NCBI RefSeq assembly: GCF_021869535.1
Contig: NW_026262668.1
Location: forward strand, 75,351,558-75,415,557
Reading direction: 5' to 3'
From: Mytilus californianus
Taxonomy: Eukaryota > Mollusca > Bivalvia > Mytilida > Mytilidae
Length of the DNA stretch: 64,000 nucleotides
In this document: one piece after another, positions 1 to 13,000 of the stretch
How the letters are laid out: the number at the start of each line of letters is the position of its first letter
How positions within the stretch are numbered: position 1 is the stretch's first letter
The notes under the pieces: generated by a model
What the model was told of the DNA's origin: nothing
Seen by the model: the letters and a program-made list of their open reading frames with translations, nothing else
Database searches by the model: none
Made by a program: the position numbers and the translations under genes

Positions 1-1786
1 AAGTCCCTCTCTGGCGGCCATCTTGGATGATGGATCGGCTTCAAAGTAACAACACTTAGTCAAGACCTCATAAGGAACATTCATGCCATGTTTGGTTTCG
101 TTGCATTCAGTGGTTCTCTAAAAGAAGACATTTGTATGTATTTCCCATAGGGTCCCATGTTAAACTAAGTCCCCCGCTGGCATCCATCTTGGATTATGGA
201 TCGGCTTCAAAGTAACAACACTCGGTCAGCACCTCATAAAGAACATTCATACCATGTTTGGTTTCATTCCATTCAGTGGTTCTCTAAAAGAAGACATCTG
301 TATGTATTTCCCATAGGGTGGTATGTTAAACTAAGTCCCCCGCTGGCGGCCATCTTGGATTATGGATCCGCTTCAAAGTAACAACACTCGGTCAGCACCT
401 CATAAGAAACATTCATGCAATGTTTGGTTTCATTCCATTCAGTGGTTCTCTAAAAGAAGACATTTGTATGTATTTCCCATAGGGTCCTATGTTAAACTAA
501 GTCCCCCGCTGGCTGCCATCTTGGATTATGGATCGGCTTCAAAGTAACAACACTCAGTCAGCACCTCATAAGGAACATTCATACCATGTTTGGTTTTATT
601 CCATTTAGTGGTTCTCTAAAAGAAAACATTTGTATGTATTTCCCATAGGGTCCTATGTTAAACTAAGTCCCCCGCTGGCGGCCATCTTGGATTATGGATC
701 GGCTTCAAAGTAACAACACTTGGTCAGCACCTCAAAAGGAACATTCATACCATGTTTGGTTTCATTCCGTTCAGTGGTTCTATAAAAGAAGACATTTGTA
801 TGTATTTCCCATAGGGTCCTATGTTAAACTAAGTCCCTCACTGGTGGCCATTTTGGATGATGGAACAGCTACAAAGTAACAACACTTGGTCAGCACCTTG
901 TAAGGAACATTCATGCTATGTTTTGTTACATTCCATTCAGTGGTTCTCTAAAAGAAGTCATTTGTATGCATTTCCCATAGGGTCCTATGTTAAACTAAGT
1001 CCCCTGCTGGCGGCCATCTTGGATGATGGATCGGCTACAAAGTAACAACACTTGGTCAGCACCTCCTAATGAACATTCATGCTATGTTTTGTTTCATTCC
1101 ATTCAGTGGTTCTCTAAAAGAAGTCATCTGTATGCATTTCCCATAGGGTCCTATGTTAAACTAAGTCCCTCACTGGCGGCCATTTTGGATGATGGAACAG
1201 CTACAAAGTAACAACACTTGGTCAGCACCTTGTAAGGAACATTCATGCTATGTTTTGTTTCATTCCATTCAGTGGTTCTCTAAAAGAAGTCATTTGTATG
1301 CATTTCCCATAGGGTCCTATGTTAAACTAAGTCCTCCGCTGGCGGCCATCTTGGATGATGGATCAGCTACAAAGTAACAACACTTGGTCAGCACCTCCTA
1401 ATGAACATTCATGCTATGTTTTGTTTCATTCCATTCAGTGGTTCTCTAAAAGAAGTCATTTGTATGCATTTCCCATAGGGTCCTATGTTAAACTAAGTCC
1501 CTCACTGGTGGCCATTTTGGATGATGGAACAGCTACAAAGTAACAACACTTGGTCAGCACCTTGTAAGGAACATTCATGCTATCTTTTGTTACATTCCAT
1601 TCAGTGGTTCTCTAAAAGAAGTCATTTGTATGCATTTCCCATAGGGTCCTATGTTAAACTAAGTCCCCCGCTGGCGGCCATCTTGGATGATGGATCGGCT
1701 ACAAAGTAACAACACTTGGTCAGCACCTCATAAGGAACATTCATGCCATGTTTGGTTTCATTCCATTCAGTGGTTCTCTAGAAGAA
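1..1786. repeat. 166-bp tandem satellite array
   Basis: At least ten head-to-tail copies of a unit of about 166 bp run from the window edge. Each carries landmarks such as GGCGGCCATCTTGGAT, TGGATCGGCTTCAAAGTAAC and TCCCATAGGGTCCTATG. From about 857 onward neighbouring units alternate between two variants: one reads GATGGAACAGCTACAAAG with CACCTTGTAAGG, the other GATGGATCGGCTACAAAG with CACCTCCTAATG. That gives a 332-bp dimeric period over a 166-bp basic period. Short open frames recur in each unit, but 166 is not a multiple of three, so no frame continues through the array. I read it as non-coding. The array extends beyond the left edge of the window. Confidence 0.95.
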
Positions 1787-1794
1787 GTTCAAAA

Positions 1795-1897
1795 TGTAAA
1801 AAGTTAACGCCGACGACGGACGACGCCGGACGACGGACGACGGACGCCAAGTGATGAGAAAAGCTCACTTGGCCCTTCGGGCCAGGTGAGCTAAAAA
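1795..1897 (+). mobile_element. family A terminal fragment with hairpin end
   Basis: A GACGAC/GGACGACGG-rich stretch is followed by a hairpin: GCTCACTTGGCCC pairs with GGGCCAGGTGAGC around a TTC loop, then TAAAAAG. The same terminus ends the near-complete copy at 11516-12799. Only the 3' end is present, joined directly to the satellite, so either the array expanded next to a truncated element or the element was inserted and lost its body. Confidence 0.8.
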
Positions 1898-2334
1898 GAG
1901 GGTTGTATTAAAAGATTTTCATAAAATTTTATGAAAGCTGGACTTGGTAGAAGAAGTATACTTAACAACAAAATTATTTTCATTTGCCTGTGTATAATAT
2001 GACTCAGGTTTCTTCAAAAGTGATGATTTTCTAAAAATTGTTTGACATTTCACAGTGATATCATACTTTAACTTTGTTTAAACCTGTTTATTTACTTTTG
2101 ACTTTAATTATTTATCCCTTGTAATTTTTTATTAACTGTGTATTTGCATTCAGGTGTCACAGGTCAAATTTATTCGTTCATTGTGTGTTAATTTACGTTT
2201 TTTGATTGAGTTAAGCCTTCCAATTGATATTTTATAGTGTATTTTTCTATGTTGTGATGTTATACTATTGTTTCAGAAAAGGGAGAAGGTTTGATACCAT
2301 TAAAACATTTAATCCCACTGCAAATGTTTGCACC
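1898..2334. other. AT-rich non-coding stretch
   Basis: No coding exon, RNA gene or recognised repeat was found. The PNGase-like gene to the right runs on the minus strand toward this stretch, so its missing 3' exons were looked for here. No sequence encoding the expected C-terminal glycine/tryptophan-rich motifs was seen. Confidence 0.5.
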
Positions 2335-2612
2335 TGTCCTTAGTCAGGAATCTGATTACAGTAGTTGTCGTCTGTTTAATATGTAGTTCATACGTGTTTC
2401 TCGTTTCTCGTTTTTATATAGATTAGACCGTTGGTTTTTCCGTTTGAATGGTTTTACACTAGTAATTTTTTGGGGCCCTTTATAGCTTGCTGTTCGGTGT
2501 GAGCCAATGCTCCGTACCTTGACCTATAATGGTTTACTTTTATAAATTGTAACTTGGATGGAGAGTTGTCTCATTGGCACTCATACCACATCTTCCTATA
2601 TCTATATGCAAT
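2335..2612 (+). repeat. family B interspersed repeat, copy 1
   Basis: Recognised by TAGATTAGACCGTTGG, TTTTGGGGCCCTTTATAGC, CTGTTCGGTGTGAGCC and GAGAGTTGTCTCATTGGCAC. Related copies lie at 20650-21010 and 56470-57752 (same strand) and at 28295-28600, 30690-31120, 38310-38690 and 60260-60500 (opposite strand). The family class is not known to me; no terminal repeats could be fixed. Confidence 0.85.
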
Positions 2613-2639
2613 AAATCTCTCACCTAGGAAAAAAATACA

Positions 2640-3600
2640 ACAATAAAATCATAGCCATCAGTGGCAGCTATCTTACACACAATAATTAAGATTGTGACCA
2701 GGTCTGATCCAGATCCACTTGGAGAACAATTCTATTCAAAAATCATTATTTAAGGATAATATCTCCTATAAGGTGTCAATGAACAATTTCAGATATGTTG
2801 ACTTATTTGTAGATCTTTTCTTTTTGATTACAGTTACTCTCTATCTATTATAGTTTTCTATATAAATGTAAACAATAAATTGTGTTCATTGGAAACTATG
2901 CCCCGCTCACACTATAACATTCCCATGTTAAGTGAGCTCCTAATTTGGGTAGATACCTACTTGCAAGTGAATAATTCATCATCGATGTTTCTCAGCTTAT
3001 TTTGACAAAATTGACCCAAACTGGCTGCTAAAAGCGAATTATTATTTCACTATTTCACTTTCATTAATGATTGAATAAAAAAAATCATATTTTATTTTTT
3101 TTTATATGTCGTAGCTAATGCCCCTTTAAGGGGTCGATTAAACCATTTGTTTTTGTTCATTTATTAAAAGGTCTTTTTTGCCGATAATTTTTGCCATATA
3201 CAGTTTTTTTCTCCGTATATTACTATTTTCAAGAAAATATCTATAAACCCTTAAATTGGTAAACAAAAATCATCTTTTAGGGGGAAATAATTCCTACAAC
3301 AGGACAACTGATCATTTTGGTAGAAAAGGAAAGTGGGTAGAATTCAGAAATGTGTGCATGATTTATTATTGCGACTTTTAAACAATTGACAAAAATAAGA
3401 GATTAATTATTGTAATTTTGAGAAATGATGCATATAAACTGGGACATAATATATTAAAAGATATATAGTATAACAGTCCCAGGTTAAAATAATGCTATCA
3501 AAATTTAAAATCCCACTTTTTATTTATGTGACAGCTATCCTGTAATGTGACGGCAAAAACTCACATGGTCCATTGGGCTATATGAGCTTAAAAGATACCT
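2640..3600 (+). repeat. degenerate family A copy
   Basis: Stretches such as GTTGACTTATTTGTAGATC, a TAAGGGGTCGATTAAACC-like segment and a decayed terminal hairpin (ACTCACATGGTCCATTGGGC followed by TATGAGCTTAAAAG near 3560-3597) match the better copy at 11516-12799. Divergence is high, suggesting an old insertion. Exact ends are uncertain. Confidence 0.6.
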
Positions 3601-3714
3601 TGTCCTTATAAAACCAATTTTTTTTTAATTCCTTATAGATCCAATAGATCAAACATATAATAATAGTGAAATCATCTGAACTTTGCCTATTTTCAAATTA
3701 TTTATAATAATATA

Positions 3715-3913
3715 CTGTAAATTCAGAAATTATTTCATACATTTATTATTGCAATTTTTGAAGACTGAACTAAAATGCCAGATTAACATTTGTGATTTCA
3801 GGAAAGCTTCATACAGTATCAGATATCAGAATGCAAGTTCTTATAATTGTGATACTCACTCAGGCGTCTTATTTGTATTAATAAAAACCTTACAATAATT
3901 TCTGAATTTACAG
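3715..3913. mobile_element. TA-flanked inverted-repeat MITE, copy 1
   Basis: The terminal inverted repeats read CTGTAAATTCAGAAAT on the left and ATTTCTGAATTTACAG on the right, and TA lies directly outside each end (3713-3714 and 3914-3915). Length is about 199 bp. A relative with the same ends lies at 47283-47496. TA duplication and short inverted ends are typical of Tc1/mariner-type non-autonomous elements. Confidence 0.85.
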
Positions 3914-4067
3914 TACTTAACTGCTGAAAGGTCAATTAGCTTGATTAGGAATACAACCACATGTACTAGCTATTGCAGCTAAGTCTCTTGGAAAAAGACA
4001 AAGAAATGGATAATATAAAGCTTCTGAGAAGTAAAAAAGTCAGACTTTTCAAAAGAATAATATTTAC

Positions 4068-7000
4068 CAGCAGTAGAGAAAGTAATATTGTTTGTCACAT
4101 TGTTGACAGTCAAAAAATGTGATGTCACACAGAATTCCCCACAGCCATTTTCGTCACTTCCATGTCCAGTTATTACAGAAAATAGTTCTACCTACAAAAT
4201 GTTAGAAACTTTTACAACATGTCTGTTACCACTCAGATTACAATTTACTACAATATAAGATATTAGAGCACTAATATATACTGTTATGATAGAAATTACA
4301 TGTATATTGTTTGACTTTATGGATTCCAATCTCTACCAAACTTTCATTTATAGCCAAGACCATATAATTTCAACATCAGTTTAATACGCTTTTGGGCCAT
4401 CTGAAATAGGAAGTTCCTTTTATTACAAAGTAAATAACAATAAATACACAAAAGATGATATCAAAATGCTGGACTTTTTTTTTCAACAACATATTCATTG
4501 AGTTTGGTAGATTGATATTTCAGTGGACAGTCTGTATTCCAATGAGTAGTAATTGTGCAACACTACTGGACAATTTGTTTATGTATTCATATGAAGCAGA
4601 ATTTATACAGCTCTTTTTGTACAAAAAGAAAAGCATCTTGCAAAATTCTTAAATTTCACTTTCAGACTTTGGTATTTTTCTTATTTTACTTTTTTTCAGA
4701 TATATTGAGTGCTAACATCTCATTTATCCCAATTGTCAATTTCCCATTTCTCAGCAGTAACATACCCTCTGCTCCATCTTATGGTGTTTACATATTTCAG
4801 TTTAAATCTTATGCTCGTGCATGTTCACACTATATGGACTTCATTAACAGGAGTGTTCTTTTAAAAACAAACTGCTCCAACAGAGAAAAGAGGAAGGACT
4901 GAAATCAACAATACATAAGTTTTACAATCACCATCACAAATTGGTTGACTGGTACAATATGAAACAGTGCTGATAAATGATTATCAAGTTAACATTAAAG
5001 GAAACTTAAAAGTTGCTTACAACTTACTTTTGTTATAAGATCTGGTACAGTAAAATTAATGGGTTTAAAATGGCTGTTGTAGTTCTTGTCAAAAGTGGCT
5101 CCTGGGAAATACAGTGATGATATATGTGCTGGATAGGAGTCATCTGAAAAAATAAGATAACAATGGTTGGCAATGATTCTATAATGACTTACCTTTTGTA
5201 GTACTGTGGATTCATTTATTTTTTATGGATTGTATTTTTTGTTTATAATTGGTTATTGTAGTTTTGCCAAAGTTTGCTTACAAACACATGGAAAACTTAT
5301 TCTTTGTTGAACATTTAAATTCGTGGTTTACTTATACATGTACAAAAGAAATAAAAACCTGTATCTATGTTCTTCAAATCACAGATGAAAGAAGCCTTAT
5401 GGACATACAGCAAAGATGATTCAAGGCCATTGTGAACCAGCAGTGAGTTGTGAGCTCTGTGTTTAAGGCCTTCATATGACTTTGAGTTGAAGAACATCAA
5501 TAAAAGTTATTTCGCTTTGGATTTTTGTATGGTTAGAAATTTTGTGTCATGTAATAATGCCAATAACCTTTTTTTTCTACTTCTATTAATAGTAATAGGA
5601 ATCATCTAAGACTTGTATAAATTTTCCTGTTTAAATAAAACAAAGGACCATCTAAAATGCTATAAGATGCTGTGAGATGTGAGAGAAGGCTTTTATAGTG
5701 AATTAATGTACTGTAAAGTGCTTAATTTTTGCAGTGTAAACATTTCACAATTTCTAGTGCAAACTAAGTTCAAGAACTAATATTTTCCATGTTTTTCATG
5801 TCTCTAAAAATAATCTTACTTAACAAAAGTAACTACCAAATTTTAATACACAAGCGATAATTTTAGCCCCTCACCAAAATTTTCCACTTTACAGTATTTT
5901 CCCTAACTTCTACAAATAGTATTGTTGAAAAAAGCAAAACAGGTATTGTAATGTACAGATCAAACAAGTCCATCAAGATTCTGATATTAAATTCTATCTA
6001 AAGGCCTTTTCGTTTGTTTTAACAAATATAATCTGTTCAGATATGCCTGATGATTACGCCATTCTTAGTAGCATGGTTTAGAGAAAACATTTTCTCTTGA
6101 ATTGATTCTATATTAAAAAAATTCCAAGATTGTCCATTCATGACATAATTTCATGTTAAGCAGATATAATTCATAACCTTTCTTTTTTTCTTCTTACAAA
6201 TTTATGTCATTGTGTCAAAAAACAAATTAAGACAAAATTATTCTAAAGAATCTTTTGTGTCTACAGATAGACAGTTATGATAATAAACTTTTAATAAAAA
6301 TTACCGATATTCAAGTGCCATGCATTTCTTAAAATTTCAATTGCCTTCCTTACCTAATGATCTTGGTTGAGAAAATCTGATATTGAGTGATGGTATCCAT
6401 GGCATTGCCCAGGGTGCTGTTTTCATTGTGAAGGTACAAGTGTTTGTTGTGAACAGAGGTAACAATGGAGAAACATCAGTCAGCCATCTTCCTATCCTCC
6501 TTTATAGATACAAAAAAAATGAATAAATAACCAATCCTCAAAAATTGTAACCACATAAAATACCTTTAAAAAGTAATACAAAAATCCTAGTTGAGATACA
6601 GATTACATTACTCAATTTATTCTTTAAAATCAAAATGGTAATTTTAGTTTATTAATTATTAGCAACAAATATTAGCACCAACAAAAAACAAGAGTTGATA
6701 TAATTTCTCACCTGCAGAAAAAAATGATAAAGTTCCAATATAACATTAAATCTTTAAGTTCAATGGACTTAGGCCATTGTAAAATAAAAATTGTCAGATG
6801 CTTTTAAGAATTAACATATTAAATATTGTTTACCTATCATATATAGTAACTTAGTGACTGTGACAGACCAAATCATACCTAGCCTATGATAATGCCATAA
6901 CAAAAAATGTGACCTTGTCAAACCAGAAATAACCTTGCATTATATGTATTTTCCATTGCCCTACAATGCAAAGATAATAAGAAAAAGTCCAAAACACTTT

Positions 7001-10000
7001 TAAAAGTAAGTCCAAGGCCTTATGACCTAGTTAAACAAACATATGTTCTCCTTGCAGCAAGTCAATTTATTAAATACTGTTTGCCTGTCCAGCATATTTA
7101 TTGACATACAGACCTAATTTCGGACCAATGGAGAGTGTGCTGACAAACAGACCTAACCTAATAAGATGACAAACAGACCTAACCTAATAACAACATGACC
7201 AATGGAGTGTGTGATAAGTCAGATGTTACTATTAATGTTTCTTTAATGAGGTTTAATGCATATTCTTAAAATTTAATGACATTCACTTTTGTTGGTGGAT
7301 CAAAGATCCCTGACATATATGCATACATAATTTTTGGAGAGGCCTTAGTGACTGTTTCTTCTCATGTATTAAAGATTCTATTTTCTTCAATCAGTTTATT
7401 TAGTCATTTAAGCTCAAACAATAATAACACAGATAAATCATTTTCACATCTAGCAGCCTTATTAGAAAAAATAATAAAAGGAAACAACCAAAGGTGTATG
7501 GTTCTTTTAAGTTTCATATCGACTGAGTAATTTCTGACAAAAGTTGAATTTATCTGTAAGTGGTCAATGGTAGTTTAAAGGAGAGGCATCAGACATAAAT
7601 GTGACACTGGAAATGTACAGGAAAATTCATTAATGTGAAAGTAGTCTATGTTTATGATTAATAAAGTATTTAAAAATCCTATCACCATTACAACGATGGC
7701 ATACTAATATTTTTCATGTTTTTAAATCTTTATTCAACAAAGAAAGTAGTAACCATACCTTCTGAATGATGTTATCCATCTTCCTAGTTCCATTCCACAT
7801 AAAGGTGATTTTGGATCACAACAAACATACAGGTTAACTGTATGGTCCCAGTGACCACAGGTTGTGTCCTTTGTACCTGGACAGGATAAGGACATGTCCA
7901 ACTCTACTTTAGAAAACAATTGAATTTCTGAAAGATATAAATTTTGCATTTTTTTTATCAATTCATTTATTATTAACTATTCTAGTGTTTGGTTAATTCC
8001 CTCTTGTTATCAACTTTATAAGAAGTGTATAATCATTAAACAAATTATGGAGTTGGAATTAAAATTCACTCTGAACTGATCACAGCATAGATCATAATGA
8101 CAATATTTGATGGAACTTCACCAGACATCTTCCGAATAAGGTACCCACACTCATGTTCTAAATTATATTTTTTTTGGGCTGGACTCCTGTACATGCATGA
8201 TTGCAGGTCACTTAGTATCTAAGAAATTAACTCAGACATGAAGTTTGATTCAAGCAAATGAAGCATAAAATGTAGGTCAAAGTAAACTACATTTACAGAA
8301 GACTTTAATGCTCCCTTAGTTTTATCCTCACTAAACTTTATTGTTGTAAGTAAGTCAGTGAGAAAATACACCTAAACATAACATAAATCAGTGAAGCGTA
8401 AAAGGTTGATAAGAGCAACATTGGTAGTAGGTGACTGTCATACTCCTTACATCAAGTTTTATGATTATGAATCACTTTGAATCTAAAAACTGAACATCAA
8501 TGTCAAGGAAACTTAAAAACCTAATCAAAGTCAGTTAACCATAAAATATAGTTCATAAACACCTTCATTTCATAATCAGTCTCTCAAAGATGCATCTGTG
8601 CATCATAACATATGACTGTATATATGTCCATCACTCTTGTTAGAACTGACTGTCGACCACAACATTCCATCCTTAGAATCATTAAAGGGCAAACTAATAA
8701 GATATACACAAAATAATTCAAACAACTACAATGTAACTTAACTACATTTGTCAGATTTTATCTAAAGTGTAAATTAAACCAAGGAAAACAATTTAATTTC
8801 AAAGTTTTTCACAGGAAGTTTTACATGACATCATGTTGTTTCTATTACAGGTAAGTTCATATGCAAAAGTTATCAACAACAGTTAAATTAATTTCAATTT
8901 AAATGGCTTAAATAGTCCTATGGATTGAAGAATTATTTGCATAAGAATGGAGATCACTATATCGTTTTTCAGCTTTTAAAAAAAAACTTTGCAAAGTGTT
9001 GTCAATTGATGACAGTATTATCAATTAATAATGTCCAAAAAACTTGAAATAGTCTTCAGTTATCTTTTTATTCATAGGACTGTTTGTCCAAAAGTATCAG
9101 AGAAACCAAAGAAACTCAGATGTAAACTTCAACCAAAGTCAGTGATGAAGATAATTTAAATCAGGATGACCTATACTACTGTTGAAAGCCATCTGATACT
9201 CACACAGATGTGTTAACACAGCAAGATACATAACAATACATCACTTTGTTTTCTTAATATGGACATCACTAAAAAAAGAATGTAGGTCACTTTCATAAAC
9301 TTTAATAAAAGAAAAGAAGAATGTGTCTGAGGACACGAATGTCCCCACTCAAGCTTTGCAACGAAAATGGGAGGGACAGAAAGACAGAAAGACGGAAGGA
9401 TGGAAAGATGGATGGTCAAGGGTAACACTTATAATGCCCGTCCCCTGCAGCGGGGGCATAAAAAAAATAACACTATTAAATTGGCTCACCTTTCAGATCA
9501 GGTAATGATACATTAACCACAATTCCCTGACTCCCATGCATGACTTTATCTTTAAAAATTTCAACAACCATATCTGCATCATTTAATTTATTGTTCAAAT
9601 TAACCTCATAGTCAAACCTGGAAATAAAATTCAAATATCAAACTACAAACAATTTTCACCTTTTTTCAACATGTTCAAAAGAGTCCTGAAATATCCTTTC
9701 CATACTTTTTGCAACAACTGACATTCTCTTTTAATAAAATCCTGTGAATGTAACTTCATACCTTAATCCAATTTTCAAGCAGCACCATAAACCTTTAAAT
9801 TAGTGTCCAACAATATTTATAGTATTAATGAAGTTATAGTCCGCTCTATGCAAATGCAAATAATACTTAATTCTTTTGTCTACTGAACTTGAAAAATAAA
9901 TTAAATAAACAGTTAAAGATATATAAAACAGAAACACTTAAGTATATAATGATGGTAAAGATGAATATTCATTACTTTTTTTGAGACATCCAGTCTATCA

Positions 10001-13000
10001 GTTGCAGATCTGTCCACGCTTTGTTTACAAGGATCTGGAAACGCTCCATTGTACTTTCTGTTTTAACGACGTTTCGGGATTCTCAGGTTTTGTTATAATG
10101 ATACACACTTTCAAAAATTTTAAGGCAGAAATTCATTGGTTGATTTTAAATTTATCAGAACAGAAAGTAGGACCAAGTGTTGTCAGATCCTTGTAAGCTA
10201 AGCTTGGGCACATGACCTGTATTTTAATCAGACTGGATAAAAGAAAGAATGCATTTCAAAGATGCAATGCTCTCCTGTGAAAAAAATAACAGTTGTTTTT
10301 ATTTGTCTGATATATGTAACTTCATATCAAGTAGAAAAATCAATATTATTCATTAGAGCTATTTTCCTAATGCTTGTAGTTTAAAGGTTTGGTTTGCTTG
10401 CTTGTTTTGTTTGTATAAATGTTTGCTCAAGCATTGTAATTAAGATTGACATCTGCAATCGATAGATAGGCGGGGCTTCAGCTTGTATACATTATACTTA
10501 AATGTTATTGGATGTTAAATATAATGCAGAGTATAATGTATACAAGCTGAAGCCCCACCTATATATTGATTGCAGATGTCAGTCTTAATTACAATGCTTC
10601 AGCAATCATTTATACAAACAAAGCAAGCAAGCCAACTAAATCTTTTAACTACAAGCATTTGGAAAATAGCTATAAACAATATCAAGTATGTAACATACCA
10701 TTTAGCTTGCCAAACTAAGAAGTTCATAGATGGATACAAGAACCAGCCTACTTCTGCCAATTTACCAGATCTATTTATAGCCATGAAGAAGTTAGATGTA
10801 GGAGTGTTCTGGAATGTTATATTCATTTGACCATTCCTGAAAGTAAAGTACAGTTCTAATACATGTTTATTTATTCAGACATTACAATTTTGTCACAGTT
10901 GTTTCTATCATACAATGGCTATCAACAGTTCAGCCATTAAAGTTTATGAAAACAGACCACTAAGGATGATAAGAAAAGTTTACAAAAAGACAACAGATGG
11001 CATAGTCATTGGAATAAACAATAGTTCACAGCTAAAAATGACTATGAATGTGGTGCGGGAATTTCTCACTGCATTGAAGACCCATTGGTGGCCTTCGGCT
11101 GTTGTCTGCTCTATGGTCGGATTGTTGTCTCTTTGACACATTCCCCATTTCCATTCTCAATTTTATTTGTTCCAATACATATTTTATACAATTAATCTAA
11201 AGACTCACTGTGTAAAAATATCAGTATATTCAACAAAAGTAGCTGGTATGGATAGCTGAGTCTGACAATCTGTCCCTTTACATTCCATATCCTGTACTGT
11301 TTGTCCTTTACTCGCCACTACAACAACACCAACAGCACCAGATTTCTCCATCATTAAAACCTAAATTACAGTACAGCAAACTAAATAACTAATCATTTGT
11401 CATTGCTACAAGATAGTATGGTAATGATACTATTAAAAACAATCATCCACAATTTCCTGGTTAATTTATAGTAGTTTCAAGAAATGCAAAGAAGTAAAGT
11501 ATAGTATGATTCCAACTAGAGGCTCTAAAGAGCCTGTGTCGCTCACCTTGGTCTATGTGCATATTAAACAAAGGACACAGATGGATTCATGACAAAATTG
11601 TGTTTTGGTGATGGTGATGTGTTTGTAGATCTTACTTTACTGAATATTCTTGCTCCTTACTATTATCTCTATCTATAATGAACTTGGCCTGGTAGTTACA
11701 GTGGAAAATACTTTTAAAAATTTACAAAAATTTACAAAAATTTATGAAAATTGTAAAAAATTGACTATAAAGGGCAATAACTCCTTAAGGGGTCAATTGA
11801 CAATTTTGGTCATGTTGCCTAATTTGTAGATCTTACTTTGCTGAACATTATTGCTGTTTACAGTTTATCTCTATCTATAATAATATTCAAGATAATAACC
11901 AAAAACGGCAAAATTTCCTTAAAATTACCAATTCAGGGGCAGCAACCCAACAACGGGTTGCCTGATTGGTCTGAAAATTTCAGGGCAGATAGATCTTGAC
12001 CTAATGAACAATTTTATACTCATCAGATTTGCTCTAAATGCTTTGGTTTCAGAGATATGAGCCAAAAACTGCATTTTACCCTATGTACTATTTTTTAGCC
12101 ATGTCGGCCATCTTGGTTCGCGGGCGGGGTCATTGGACACATTTTTTAAACTAGATACCCTAATGATGATTGTGGACAAGTTTGGTTAAATTTGTCTTAG
12201 TAGAGGAGAAGATTTTTGTAAAAGATTACAAAAATTTACAAAAATGGTTAAAAATTGACTATAAAGGGCAATAACTCCTTAAGGGGTCAACTGACCATTT
12301 TGGTCAAGTTGACTTATTTGTAGATCTTACTTTGCTGAACATTATTGCTGTTTACAGTTTACCTCTATCTATAATAATATTCAAGATAATAACCAAAAAC
12401 TGCAAAATTTCCTTAAAATTACCAATTCAGGGGCAGCAACCCAACAACGGGTTGTCCGATTCATCTGAAAATTTCAGGGCAGATAGATCTTGACCTGATA
12501 AACGATTTTACCCCATGTCAGATTTGCTCTAAATGCTTTGGTTTCAGAGATATAAGCCAAAATCTACATTTTACCCCAATGTTCTATTTTTAGCCATGGC
12601 GGCCATCTTGGTTGGTTGGCCGGGTCACCGGACACATTTTTTAAACTAGATACCCCAATAATGATTGTGGCCAAGTTTGGTCAAATTTGGCCCAGTAGTT
12701 TCAGAGGAGAAGATTTTTGTTTTAAGTTTACGGACGACGGACGACGGACGCAAAGTGATGAGAAAAGCTCACTTGACCTTTCAGGTCAGGTGAGCTAAAA
12801 AGAGTATAACTTTGCTTACATGAGAAATGCATTCCCACCAAAGTGTGATTCTTTTTTTATTTTTTTAATTGGATACCATTTTTCAATCATAAGGAAGCCT
12901 TGTTCCAGTTGTCATGATTTTTATTCAGATTCAATGACCTTATTGAAATTGTTAACAAGAGTGCACACGCTGAAATGTCTTGCCTGCTTTGCTGACAATT

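Noticed and set aside
196-1709. Repeated ~61-residue open frames in the satellite
   Set aside because: They recur with every unit, overlap the next unit in a different frame, and have no splice or start context; a by-product of a stop-poor 166-bp unit.
1-1786. CRISPR-like direct repeats
   Set aside because: The 166-bp units are contiguous with no unique spacers, and the genome is eukaryotic.
7276-7530. 84-residue open frame in a PNGase-gene intron
   Set aside because: No domain, start context or splice support; antisense to the host gene.
11516-12799. Canonical Helitron (TC...CTRR ends)
   Set aside because: The 3' hairpin is followed by CTAA, but the 5' end does not begin with TC and the spacing of hairpin to end is wrong; the Helentron/HINE variant fits better but is unproven.
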